Below are positions 12,712 through 24,670 of a DNA stretch of 64,000 bases, one piece after another (the stretch's first letter is position 1; each line of letters opens with the position of its first letter). Location: NCBI GenBank assembly GCA_019054805.1, contig JAHQIY010000009.1, forward strand, positions 372,001 to 436,000. The letters run 5' to 3'. This DNA is from Brachionus manjavacas. Lineage: Eukaryota; Rotifera; Eurotatoria; Ploima; Brachionidae. The translations under genes were made by a program, and so were the position numbers. The notes below the pieces were generated by a model. It did no database searches. It worked only from the letters and a program-made list of their open reading frames with translations, and was not told the DNA's origin.

Positions 12712-15700
12712 TTTAGTTTAAAAACTAAAAAAAATTAATAAATTAATATAAATTTGCTAATTAAATGGTAAAAATATTTGATGTAATTATATTTTTTGAA
12801 AATGGGAAGCGTTAATTTTAGAAAATTATATTTAAATTTTTTTAAAATCAATTAGAAGCTTTAAAATTGCGTTTTTTAATAAAGTATTGCATACATTTGG
12901 CGCTTGAAATTGAACTATATGCCTAGAAACAGCTTCATAGACCTTAATAAATTTCAATACAAAAAAAAAGATCTTGCATAAGAATTTTTATGCTAATTTT
13001 TGGCCATAATTATCAATAATTAAAAAATAAAATTACGAATAAAATTTTAATTCTAAGCTATTTTTTTGTAAATAAAGCAGGAGTTGAAAATTTTTGAAAT
13101 GGACCATTCCCAGAAATTAAATGAGTTTTCGGTGGGATTTTTTTTTAATTCATTTAGAAAATAAAATTTAAAAATTTTCTTTGTAAATTATGTTTTTAGT
13201 AAAGTTATTTTTATGATTTTAAATTTTTTTATATATTTTAACATAGATAAATGTTTGTCCTTGAGATTTGTTTAAAATAAATGCAAATAATGAAGTTTTT
13301 TTAATTTAACGGTATTTGAACAACTTTCCAAGCGTTCTATTTCGCACTTAATTTTTCTATTTAAAAAAATTCCAAAAATTAGTCTGATACCATAAAATAA
13401 AAGTTATGACCTTTTTGAAAGTTTAACAGGCAAAGACGTGACATTTAGCATACATCGAACAAAATTTTCCTTTATTTTAAATTAAAATTATTAAAAATTT
13501 TATTAACAGTATTTTTTTTACTTAAAATTTTTCACAAAAAGAAATATTTATGTTCAATTTAAACTGATTTTTACTTTATTAGAACTTTGTAAATGGGTAT
13601 TTGGAGTAGGATAAAATTTGTTGTTCTTTAATACATCTTTCCTAAAACCTGATCAAACAAACTAAAATAAATTTAATAGCAACTAGTAAGAAACATAATA
13701 GTTACTTATAAATAATAATATATCAAGTAAAAATTGTAAAATTAATTTTTGAAATTTTAAGTCCACCATAAGAGACAAGTTGACTTAAACGTTCACCTTT
13801 TGTGTTTTTGGTTCACTTTTTGTGGATGAATTACCCGACTAGAAGTGAATAATTTTACAACTTATTTGGAGTTTAAAATAGAAATGAACTCTTTTCATAA
13901 AAAGACTCAATTAACAAAATTTTGAACTAATTTCGAAGCTAATTTGATGACAGAGAGTTATGAACATTGAAGAGAAATTGTCAAATTGCTTCAAAGTAGC
14001 ATTTAAAGTAAAAATAGATGAGACATCGATTATTTTTACTTAATTTAATTGTCTGAAGTTAACTAATGATTCTTTATTAATAAATTTATTTTAATAAAAA
14101 ATTTATTTTTGCTCTAGTTAAATTAAATTATAATCTATTTGTATTTTAATTTTAAAATAAAACTTAAAAATTATTTGATTTTTTAATAATGTTTGCTGTG
14201 AGGATCAGTCTAATGTTTTTTATTTTTAAAAGAAGAAGTTTATGGTTATTCTTAATAATTTGAAATTATTAATTTCAATGATAAAACTTAAAAAATTGGT
14301 GTTCATCAGTAAATCTTTAGGTTAATTTCAAATATTACTAAAATTGCATTGTATCATCAATCTTCATCAAATATACATCACAAAATTGGGTCAACTTTAA
14401 TGTAAATCAGATGATATTCAAGGTTATCTCAAATTTATATGAAATTACCACTCATTTTATTTAGAGTCTGAGTGTGATTGTTATGCGCTCAAGCAATGAT
14501 TATGATTGATTTTATTAAGATTTTGAGTGAATCACAATAGATTCATCTATTTCCCAAAATTTACTTACTTCGCCCAACTTTAAATTTTCTATGTAATCAT
14601 TCTTTCTATCTTATTTTTTATATTTTCATTAGCTTTTTTTCTAAATAGATGAAAAAATTTCAAAATAGTTGAACAATTTTTAGATTATATTAAGGTCAAT
14701 TTATAGATCATTAAACAGGAGAACAAGAATTGTTTCAGTAATATTAACTTGAAATTATTTTTTTTTTGAAACTGAAAAAAATATTTAAAACATCGCACTT
14801 TTTCAATGTTATTTCAACATTGGATACATTTTGTAATTCAAACACAAAAAATAAAACCATATTTTCTAAAAGATAAAAATTTTTTAGACGATTCAATCGA
14901 TACCACAAAATTTTAGATAAAATACCACAAATCTTTATTTTCTTCCCCAAATATTAAATAAATTCCCCAATACTAAGTTTATACATAAAAAAATTAATTA
15001 ACACTAAATTAAATAGAAATCCACTATTTTAAAATTATTGACTCTTTTTATTTAAAAAATGATAACAAATTTAAGAAAAAGTACCTAAATTATGAGAGGA
15101 GAGTGTTTGTGTGAAAAAAAAAGATAACATTCAATCGAGTTTTATGCTGAAAATCATGTCAGCCATATTTTTCTAGAAAGTTGTTTGTGTCTCGAACTAA
15201 ATTCCTCATTTTTTATTTCTAAAATTATTTTTAAATAAAAATTGAGTTGATAAATAAAAATTGAGTTGATAAATAAAAATTGAGTTGATAAATAAAAATG
15301 TTTTGAAAAAAAATTTTGAAAATCTTAGATTAGAAATTAGATAAACAAAAATAAATTGTTCAAATCCTAGTTTACTGTGAATTAAATTTTTAAAAATCAA
15401 TAAAAAAACTCTTAAAAATAATTCGTCATCAAATAATGTATCTGAATGGAATCGATAAATTTCCAAGAAGATTTTCCTAAAATTTTTGCATTTTTTAGCC
15501 ATATTTTCAGCATAAAATTAAAGAGATTATAATTTTAAAAGTTCACTAAATCTCAGAGTTAAAGCTCACATTTTGATTCATTTTGGTGAAAATTTTTTAT
15601 CAAAATAAATTAATAGATTTTTTATCATTTTGTTAAGTCTCGAATTTAAGGGATTTAAGCCAAGAAATAAATAAAACAATTTTATTTAGTTAAAAGTTTA

Positions 15701-15720
15701 TTTAATGGAATCCGAAGTTA
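12712..15720. other. Intergenic; one minisatellite
   Basis: No gene seen in about 3 kb. Around 15230-15300 a 21-bp unit (AATAAAAATTGAGTTGATA) is repeated three times. Other open frames here are low-complexity Phe/Lys/Ile/Leu-rich translations of A/T-rich DNA. Confidence 0.45.
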
Positions 15721-15734
15721 TAACAAATAGTAAG

Positions 15735-15825
15735 TGGTTTATATAAGAGTAAGAACGTGTGTTCGAGCCTCAGTTAATCTTAGAACATGCAGCTCTAAAA
15801 AGTAAATAGAGGCATGTCAAAACTT
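15735..15825 (+). mobile_element. Degraded SINE head (tRNA B-box)
   Basis: GTTCGAGCC at 15761-15769 fits an RNA polymerase III B-box. The following bases (CAGTTAATCTTAGAACATGCAG and an A-rich run) resemble the bases after the B-box in the fuller SINE at 30621-31047. Probably a decayed copy of the same family. Confidence 0.35.
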
Positions 15826-16004
15826 GGGTCTTTGAAATAATTTTGTCAAAATTTCATTACGAATGGATTAAAATCTTTGAATGACCAGATCAAATAATTT
15901 TTTTATTTTATACAAATTTTACGCATTCATGAAAACTTACTATTATTTTACAAAATTTTGTTTTTTTTTTAAATAACTCTACTTGCAAAAATAAATTTTT
16001 TGAA

Positions 16005-16365
16005 TACATAGCACTAACTGAGTATTCAAATGGGTGGTGTATGCTCTTCAACGTCGACAAATGCAAAGTGATGGAGTTCAGCAGATCCGGTAAGAGTTTA
16101 CTCACTAGCAACCAGTTATCTAAGGGTGATCTTAGTGAAAGAAGCATTCCGAATTTCTTTGATACATAAAAAGATCTTTCCCGTAATCTCAAATTTTTCA
16201 AAATTCAGACCAACAACATTCTAGGACAGTCGAAAAGAACTTTCAGGTGCTGTACAATCGATACCTGTAAAACTTTTTACTATGCATAAGTAAGACCCAT
16301 CGAAGTAAGACTTCTTCGAAGATGCTCGTTTTACTTTTATCATTTTTATTATTATTATTATTAAA
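16005..16365 (+). mobile_element. LINE relic with ATT tail
   Basis: Shifting frames read LFNVDKCKVMEFSRSGKSLL, then DLSRNLKFFKIQTNNILGQS, then KRTFRCCTIDTCKTFYYA followed by VRPIE. This is the reverse-transcriptase C-terminal half after the YADD motif (the 'NxxKCKVMxF ... DLKxxxQxxxAxxKAxxxLGxxKRTF ... YxxxVRPxLE' region). It ends in a (TTA)n tail at about 16334-16365. Internal stops and indels show it is dead. Confidence 0.7.
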
Positions 16366-16486
16366 TTTGGAAGTAAAATTTTAAGAAAGTTTTTTCCATA
16401 AAATAAAACAAAGACTCTGTATTTAGAAATTAAATGATTATTATATTGAATAAAAAACGGAAAATTAATAAATATAACTTGTGTAT

Positions 16487-16522
16487 TAAAGCATTAAGAT
16501 ATAAATAAATCTTAATGCTTTA
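16487..16522. repeat. Perfect 14-bp hairpin
   Basis: TAAAGCATTAAGAT (16487-16500) and its exact reverse complement (16509-16522) are separated by 8 bases. It may be a small palindromic remnant. No function is evident. Confidence 0.5.
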
Positions 16523-16922
16523 TAATATAAATAAATTAATAAAAATACTTATAAAATATGTGTAAATAATCTTAAATTCTCAAAATTAATTTTCCGAAAT
16601 TAACAGACTAATTCAATTTAACACGATAGTCAAAATAGAATAGGTGGGCCTAATAAATTTATAATTAAATCAGCCAAAAAGTCTCTGCAAGTCAAATCAT
16701 CAATTTATTTGCCATTTAAAAAAAAATTTCAATGGTTTTGCTTTCAAAATTTTTTGTTTTATTTTATCTTAAGACCAATGTAAAATAATGAAAAAATGTT
16801 AACGAAATTTTGATTATTTATTAAAATGCAATCTGAAATAATTTTATTAAATTTAAAATTTTCTTCATTTTTTTAAAAATTATTTGAGATACCTAATTTT
16901 AGCATATTTTTTTATTTTTCAA

Positions 16923-17822
16923 ATGATAATTGAAGGCATTGATGATTCGGTCTTTTTTGTTAGCTTACTTTTAGTTTTTTTGATTTTTTATCTTTCATTA
17001 AAATATCTAAGGTAACAAAAAAATTGATTCAAACTCAAGGTTCTGAATTTAACTTCTGAATATAGAATCGCATTATTCCAAGTTTTTCGGCAAAATACAC
17101 AAATTCATCAAGACTCAATTAATGACATAAATCAAACTAGAGAGAGTCTCCTCAACAATCGTGGCAGACGCATGTCTAATTCTTCAGCACTTCCTCATCT
17201 AAATTGTCCAATATGTTTGAATGCATCAAATTTGCCAATCGAAACCAGCTGTGGACACATTTTTTGTGGTATAAATTTAAATTTAGATGAAATACAATTA
17301 TTAATTTCATTTAAAAAAAAGCTAATTGCATTATACAATATCATAGGATTTCAAATTCTCTAAGAATAAATTGTCCAATGTGTCGCCAACAGGTCAATTA
17401 TCTATTGCGTTTGTACTCAAGTGAAGAGCAGCAAAGACAACAAGAACAGTATGGCGAAATATTTGCTATGATCGGAAGCTATAATAGAAGAAATGGTGGC
17501 CAACCTAGATCGGTAATTGATCTTACTACCATTTCCAAAAAAATAAATTTTTTAATAGCTTGTGGAATACATATATGATGTACCTATACTATTTAGACAT
17601 CTGATGAATGAGTTGTTCTCTTTTGATGGAATAAGTCTTTGGTATCGAATAAGAATCATATTTTTCTTGTTGGTTGCTTTTTGTTATTTTCTCTCTCCTT
17701 TGGATATTATACCAGAGGCGTTGTTTGGTATATTCGGATTCTTGGATGACTTGTTTGTAATTTTTATAATTGCCATTTACGTGAGCACAATTTATAGACA
17801 ATTTGTGACTAACAGAGGATAA
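16923..17822 (+). CDS. RNF170: RNF170-like E3 ubiquitin ligase (RING + DUF1232)
   Basis: Complete gene, four exons: 16923-17011, 17066-17268, 17322-17512, 17559-17822, with introns of 46-54 bp, giving 248 residues (human RNF170 is 258). RNF170 is an ER-membrane ligase that ubiquitinates activated IP3 receptors. Residues about 9-27 form an N-terminal membrane segment (SVFFVSLLLVFLIFYLSLKY). The RING follows: CPICLNASNLP, ETSCGHIFCG, ANCIIQYHR and INCPMCRQQ, a C3HC4 pattern completed only after splicing. The linker YNRRNGGQPRS matches the family. The C-terminal DUF1232 region has RIRIIFFLLVAFCYFLSPLD, then IIPEALFGIFGFLDD and a last hydrophobic segment, giving two more membrane spans. The start ATG opens directly into the first membrane segment. 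AATAAA lies at 17848-17853. Confidence 0.93.
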
Positions 17823-18260
17823 AGTAAAAATTTGATAATAACTCTCTAATAAAATATAACCAAGAGATTTTAATAAATATTTATTGAATTTCATTTTTTT
17901 TAGTTGGTAAGCTAGAAACATGATTCATTAATTCTCGTAATATGCTAGCATTCGTTGAAAACACAAAATATGAATGGAATAATTTTTTCAGCGCCCTCAT
18001 ACATAAAACTAACAAAAAAGTTATACAAAAAAATTCTCAGCACTGTTTCATTCAGATTTCAGCATATTTTTAATAAAGTGGAAATTTTGGACAAAAAATT
18101 ATTTGAAAATTTTCTTAAATAAATTTTTTAAATTAGTAAATTTATAAAATTTTACGTAAAATTACGTAAAAAATTATTTTTTGAGGTAAAAAAAGTAAAA
18201 AAAAAAAAAAACGGTAAATTTTTTTTAAATTAATTTCTTTTTCAATTTTATCAATATATT
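17823..18260. other. Intergenic with ACGTAA-type repeat
   Basis: 3' flank of the RNF170-like gene. At about 18150-18185 TTTTACGTAAAATTACGTAA is present, part of a palindromic repeat family scattered through the window. No gene seen. Confidence 0.4.
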
Positions 18261-18609
18261 ATATTTTTTACATTTTGATGGAGTGAGAAATTTCTTGAAT
18301 TCAAAAATCGCCTTTACTACTTCATCCGCCCTTTTAGGTGAAGGATAAATCTTTTTATATCATTCCAGACCATTTCAATAGGGATTAAGTCCGGAGAATT
18401 AGTAGGAATCAAAAAAAAATATTTTTGCTCTTTAATTAATGATTTTCATTCTTAATAATTTTTATGTAGAGATTTTTTAATAAAAAAAATAATGGCTGGG
18501 TTGAAATCTTTAACAAATCCTTAGAAAATCACCTAAAAGCGAGGATGAAGTAGTAAAGGCGATTTTTGAATTCAAAAAATTTCTCACTCCATCAAAATGT
18601 AAAAAATAT
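18261..18609. mobile_element. Short Tc1/mariner-derived element with ~80-bp inverted repeats
   Basis: Arms 18261-18342 and about 18529-18609 are inverted repeats of roughly 80 bp with few mismatches (ATTTTTTACATTTTGATGGA and complement). The interior, read on the minus strand, retains the C-terminal motif of a Tc1/mariner transposase: a degenerate 'NSPDLNPIEMVWNDIKK' at about 18350-18415, with stops. It therefore looks like an internally deleted autonomous element. Confidence 0.75.
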
Positions 18610-19773
18610 ATTAATCATTTAAAGAAAATACAAAAAAAAGGGTACGTAAAATTTGGTAAATTTATTTTTGATGATTTGAAGTGAAAATAATTAATTTTGA
18701 TATTTTTTTGTAAATTTTTAAAAAAAAAAAAATAACCATGTATCGTAGCGTATATTTACTGATATTTTGGTTAATTTTTGAATAAAAATTCATCAGATCA
18801 ATTTCTGAATCAAAATGAAAGACTTCAAATTTATAAATTTTTTTAATTTAACAAATAATTTGAATTTTTTTTTTCAAAATCTTAAAAAATGTGTAGATAC
18901 TTAGAAATTCCAAAAACTAATTTTGCACTGATTCTATCAATATTCGATTAATATGAAAATTTGTTTATTTTATTCCTTCTTATATTTTTTTTTAGATAGA
19001 AAGCATTTTTTTTAATTTTTTTATAAAAAACTGTAAATAATTGAGATAAACTGGGATTCCATCTGATTAAATATATTTTGCAACATTTTTTTCCAGATTT
19101 CTCTGTCTTGTGGAATTTTGCAAAAAAAAATGCAACACAAAATGGTAAGAAATCTTTAAACACTTTTAAAAAAAAATATGAAGTTTTTTCAGTGAAAAAA
19201 AAATTTAGCATACAATACTGCACCAATTTTATGTCTGCCCACATTATTCATATTCTCTGTTAGCTTTAAAGCTCTTTAGCAATTAAAAATTTTAAAATTT
19301 AAATTTTGAATGAATTGCAGAAATTCCAAATAATTTAAAAAAATTAAAAAAAAATCCGTTTTGTGACTTAATTGACTCACAGAAAAAAAAATCCAGAATA
19401 GATCTATTATCCTGTGCTAAACTGAATTTAACATTTTTATTTTATTTAATTTTTATTTTAATCATTTAATTAAATAATCTTAAAATTTAGACACTAAAGT
19501 AAGTTATTTATTAAAAATATTTATTTTCTTAAGACTTAATTGATATCTAAAGAGTGTTTGAAAAATTAACATTTTGATTCTTAAATAGTTAATATTATTA
19601 GTCAATTATTTATTTTCTAATTAATGATTATCAACTCTTGTTTCAAATCTTAAATAATTTATAAGTCAATTTTTATTGCTTCAAAAAAAATTAGAAATCA
19701 TCTAAAAAGCTTAAAATAAAGAAATTTACAAATTTTGTTTAAAAAAAAACAAATCAGCTAACAAAAAGCAAAA
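18610..19773. other. Intergenic, no gene seen
   Basis: A/T-rich upstream region of the DDT/WHIM/PHD gene. Short open frames (18948-19263) are low-complexity and overlap on both strands, so they are not credible genes. Confidence 0.4.
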
Positions 19774-22700
19774 ATGAGTAAAAGCTTAAAAAGCATTGAA
19801 AATAATGAAGTGGCTATCATAGATTCTAAACAGGTACGAATATTTTCTTGATTACAAATTGTCCATTAAAAATTTAATTAAAGAAATCAAAGCAAATGAC
19901 TTTGTTCGATATGAAGTCAAAAGGAAAATTTTCAATTAGTTCTGATAAAGAGTTTTCACCAAAACCGGACACAAAAAAAGAAACGAAACTTAAATCTGAT
20001 GAAGATGATGATGTTGTTGTCATAAATGAAAATGTCGAAAATATTCGGATAAAAAACACACCAAAAAAGTTTGAATTTAACTTATCTTTTGTTAGTTTAC
20101 TGAATGTTTTACACCAATTTTATTTAGGGTTAAGAAAAAGAAAAGTGAATTGAATGGTTCAAAAATGAGAAATTTTCCAACCCAGGCATCAGACACAGAA
20201 TCTCAAATTGTAGAAGAATCGACTCTTAATTCAAATAAAAACAATATTGATAGTTCTGTTGGCAAAAAGACTAAATCTGACAATTCAAACGGCACATTGG
20301 ACAAAAAATTAAAAAAATTTATATCTGTGGTCAAAGAAAATGGAACTTTTGTACTGGGCGACTCATCATCAAATTTGCAGAATCACATGTTTGGCGAAGT
20401 TGCTGTTGTAGTGGAATTGTACAATTTAGCAGCCGACATTTTCAACAAGACATCTCAAAAATCCAAAAAGGCAACAAAAAAGTCACCAAAAGATTTGGAC
20501 TTGCTGAAAATTGATTTGAATCAATTCAAATTGGTATTTAATTCTGATTCAGTGGAGGGCAAGGCTTATTTTGTCAAAATTATTCAAAATTTATTGAAAA
20601 TTTTCATTATCCATGAAAAAATTTTCAGTGTAAGATAAAATTTATTTTAAATAAGCTGAAAAACTTTAACTTTTTTTAGTATAAATTACCGTTCAATTAT
20701 TTCTTCGAGAATTTAACTTTTGACCCATGCTTACTCCAAGAACTGACCAGATACGTTCTTAACATTGTTACATCTCAGATAGAATATGAAGAGACCAATT
20801 CTGAACTTGATCTTTTGTACTCTCAGGATAATTTAGTAAAACAAAAAATTTGTAAAAAATAGATATTTTTTAAATTTTTTTATTAGGTTAGGGGTATTCC
20901 GTTGATCAGAGAGTTGGCGACTAATTACAGCGAAGAGCCATTTGGCGATTTGGACTCAGTGTCCAAGCTGGAACTTTTGAGATTGCTTTGCGAAAATTTG
21001 CTTTTAACAAAAAATTTTAAAAGCTTCAAAACCACTCTAGAAAATGATATTGAGAAGAAAAAAATTAAATTAAAAGAATACAAAAATGAAGTATCTGATT
21101 TACTCTTAAAAATGAAATTGACAAGCTCATCAACGTCGGATCCGATCGCGATCGCAAAAAGATCTAAGAATTGGTAAGTTGAAAAATTTCTAAATTTCTA
21201 AATTTGATTTAAAAACAAAACATGAGTTTAGTTCCAGGCCATTTGTGAAAGAAAAAACTACTAAATATGAAAGGCTAAAAACAAGAATTAAGGTAAAAAT
21301 ATTTTTTAAATAAAAATTTGAGTTTTCCTGATGATTTGAATTATATTCCAAAACAAAGAATCAAACTGAATTGAGTGAAAGATTAAATCGATTGGAACCT
21401 ATTGGAAGGGTCTCTGACAGCGTTAACATTTGGAAGTTCTCATTTTTAGAAGGAGTTGTGGTTGAGTTTACTTCTAATCAAAAAAGCGAGTATGACATTA
21501 GAAAATAGCTAATTAAATTCGATTTAAAGAATTTTATTTTTTTCTATACCAGATGGTACATCTTGGACAAATCGAAAAATATCCAAGCTGTGATTGATTC
21601 CCTAAAAAATGATCTCAGCAATTCAAAGTTATGCTCAAAATTGAAACATATTGAACAAAATTTGAATAAAAAATCTCTAAGTGATGATTCTGATGATCAA
21701 TCCGAAGAAAGTGATTCGAATGAAAAAATACCTGAGAAAAAGTATTCGCTAAGAAATTCAACAAATTCAAAAACTGAGTCACTTGATCCGGAGGATTCGG
21801 AAGATGAACAATTAAATGCTTATCTAAGCACTTTAGATTATAAATCTCGGATAAATTTCATGAGCAAATTGGCATCGGTAAGCGCAAAATTTGAGTGGAT
21901 TCAGTTTGATGATGTGACTTATTCAATTGATAGTCTCTGGAAGGTTGTTTATCTAGTTAATTATTTTTCTGAAAAATAAATTTTTTTTCAGTATTTGGTC
22001 CAACAAGTTGCCAAAGCCTACTATTATGGTATAACAAATGATGTTGTATTCAACCATATCATTAGAATACTCAGGAGTTATTCGAATGAAAGCCAATTTG
22101 TTAAGAAATTGAAGATAATTGTATTCAAAATTTAATTGATTTTTAACAAAAAAACTAAATGATTTTAAATTTTCAGAAAGAAGCAATGGTCCAGTTTAGA
22201 GAATTGATGGGTAGTTCTCATATAAAAGTTCTTCTACTTAAAAACGGAAGTGGGCTTTTTACTTTGATTTTTTTTTTACTTTTTTTTTTTACTTTTTTAA
22301 AGAAACTTTGTCGAATGGCAAAAAATTGCTAGATGAACTTAAAGATTTTATAAATGGCTGTGAGAGTGTGTCTGCTTTGTATTTAATGACGTACTTTCTA
22401 ATGAGCTCTGTTAAATGGACAAATTTTAGATCAATGAAGGTAAAATTTGGAACAAAAAAATATTTTCATTTTAATTAATGGTTGCTAAAGCCATGTATTG
22501 CGTGTGCTGAAAAATATGATGATAATGATTTTAATGAATTTGTGAATGAAAAAATTTTCAGTCTGGATGATTTTTCTAATTTTGGCTTTTTTACCTGTCG
22601 GAAATGCTATATGCCTACGCACAAGAAATGTGACCCTTCAATAGATGATAAAATAAATTTCACTTGCAAAGATTGCTTAGATAAAGTAAAACTTTGAGGA

Positions 22701-23222
22701 TTTTGAGAAATAAGAATTCAGATATTTTTTTATTGTGACACATTTATGTCACAATGATACAGAACTTGCACAATTAATTTTTTACTTTTTGGAAAAAAAA
22801 TTATCTGTTTTTTTGTCGAACTCAATTTTCCAACTTTGACTTTAAAAAAATTCACAAACATTTTTTTCTCAAGGCATTGGCTTTGGAAGAAGATGAAAAA
22901 TTTGAAATAGACATCCCATCTCCTGATAGAGTAATTAAAGGCGGAAAATTGCTTAGAATTAAAAAAAAGTTTTTGATTATTTAAATTTTTCACAAGAAAT
23001 TTATTAATTTATTTTTTAAGTGTAAATTACAACTTATCAATGAGGAAGTTGGCAGGAGATGATGACTCTAGAGACGGGACTAATCTTTCATCTAATTCAA
23101 TTTCATCCAATTCAAATTCATTCTTGAAAGAAAGACGTTCTAGAAAAGTGTCCGATATTGTGCCTCAACGATCAAGTGATCGATTAAGAAATTCTGGAAC
23201 TAAAAATTACTCGGAAGATTAA
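19774..23222 (+). CDS. DDT/WHIM/PHD chromatin-remodelling subunit, BAZ1/ACF1-like
   Basis: Fourteen exons: 19774-19833, 19893-20068, 20128-20629, 20680-20835, 20887-21173, 21232-21292, 21359-21489, 21553-21943, 21992-22120, 22177-22210 (34 bp), 22303-22439, 22491-22685, 22874-22968, 23021-23222. All phases agree (2556 nt, 851 residues). After an acidic/Ser-Lys N-terminus, about residues 160-250 fit a DDT domain (HMFGEVAVVVELYNLAADIF). WHIM motifs follow: LELLRLLCENLL (WHIM1), RLNRLEPIGRVSDSVNIWKF with LEGVVVEF (WHIM2), and EWYILDKSKNIQAVIDSL (WHIM3). Residues about 689-753 hold a Cys/His PHD-like finger: CIAC, CRKC, THKKC and CKDC. In ISWI complexes such proteins contact the ATPase and linker DNA. 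No WAC domain or bromodomain is seen. The C-terminus is Ser/Arg-rich. An RSF1-like relation is the alternative. The last two splice sites are the least certain. AATAAA is at 23295-23300. Confidence 0.8.
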
Positions 23223-24420
23223 TTTTTTTATTAAGAAAAATTTCAACATTCATTTTTAAAACTTAAAGATTTTTGTATATAATGTATTTCAGAGAATAAA
23301 ATTGATTCCTCTTTTTAAAATTTAGATTTCTCATATATTGTGTATTTATTCAAATTATCTGATTCTGTATATTTGAAATTTTAAACCATTAGACAAATTT
23401 TTGGGTTTTACGATTAGAATCTTTAAAAAAATTAGATTAAAATAGATTTTAGAGTTAATGGTCATGATAAAAAATAATTTTTAAAGACTGGTTCTAAATA
23501 GTTTCTAATATTGATAAACATAAATACAGAATTTCATTTTCGAAACAATTTTAGTTACTAATTTATAATTTTTTTGTGGAATATGTATTAAAATGTAAAA
23601 ATTTTAACTCGTTCTCAGTTAATTTTTCAGTTTTAGATGGAGGTCGCTCTGTAGGCTTGAGATGTGAGAAGATTAAAACAAAAACTTTTTAAAATTTTGT
23701 GTATTATTTGATATTTTTCAATTTTAGCATTGAACTATAATACTAAAATTATAGAATAAAAAAATCAAATAAAAATATAATTATTATTAAAAAAAATAAA
23801 TAAAAAATAATTCGAATTTATTATTTCGAACTTAAAGACATCAAGCTTTGTGAAGACTAGCTCATTCTTTAATCCAGGCTGCTTATAAAGAGTTATAATA
23901 ACTCATATAAAGTTAGCCAAATATAACTGTTTATTGAGAATTATTATACTAATATCGAATAAATCAAGTTATCACCAAGTTTAACTAAAGAACATTAATT
24001 AAATTAATAATTAAAACTTTTATATCTAGTAAGAGTCAATTAACTTTGATTAATACTTTGACTATTTAATTAGTTCTCGATGCTTTATATTCACAACTTG
24101 GATTTGTACTTGATAAAATTTGCTGATTTGGACAAGCACTGGAAACCTTAAAGGCAAAAAAAAATTAAAGGATTAATCGGAAACAAGATACAAAATTTAA
24201 GGCTAACTTCCAATTTTACGTGTGGATAAATTTTTCTTGAATTTTTTTTCAATTTCAAAACCAGACTAAACCTAGCTTAAAACCTAACATCATTAAACAA
24301 TATTTTTACATCTATTGTCAATGATAGAATAAAAACTAGGATTATACTTTCTGTATTTTTTTTTATTTATCTTTAAGATTAAAGAAGGAAATTCTCTTTT
24401 AACTTAAAGTCAAAAAGAAC
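23223..24420. other. Intergenic, no gene seen
   Basis: A/T-rich 3' flank of the preceding gene, without ORFs or recognisable repeats. Confidence 0.4.
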
Positions 24421-24424
24421 GCTC

Positions 24425-24670
24425 TTTTTTGTACTTTTTAGAAATAATTTTATTCTTGAGTAAGAAAGGGCATCCTTTATGTTCTTCTGGAAACGGGGTC
24501 TGGGTGGAGCACTGGTTTAGGGATTAGGGGATGTTAAAGATAAGATAAATATTTATTTAAATTGAAATTAATATTAAAAATATTAATTAGTATGAAAAAG
24601 TACAGAAAGTATGTCCTTTCTTACTTAAAGCTAAAAATTATTTTTAAAAAGAACATCCTTTTAGTTTAGA
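24425..24670. repeat. Imperfect inverted repeat, MITE candidate
   Basis: About 24433-24485 (including GAGTAAGAAAGGGCATCCTT) and about 24608-24665 (including GGACATACTTTC and CTTTCTTACTTAAAG on the opposite strand) are imperfect reverse complements over about 45 bp. They enclose a less A/T-rich core with TTTAGGGATTAGGGG. No target duplication was identified. Confidence 0.4.

Noticed and set aside
15236-15298. CRISPR-like spaced repeats
   Set aside because: The 21-bp units are contiguous with no spacers and the genome is eukaryotic; it is a minisatellite.
14744-15502. Minus-strand open frames of 68-98 codons
   Set aside because: Low-complexity Phe/Leu/Lys translation of A/T-rich DNA, partly covering a minisatellite; no protein-like pattern.
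17589-17921. 110-codon minus-strand frame
   Set aside because: Antisense to the last exon of the RNF170-like gene, whose plus-strand reading matches a known family.
19874-20059. Minus-strand Phe/Ser-rich frame
   Set aside because: It is antisense to exon 2 of the DDT/WHIM gene.
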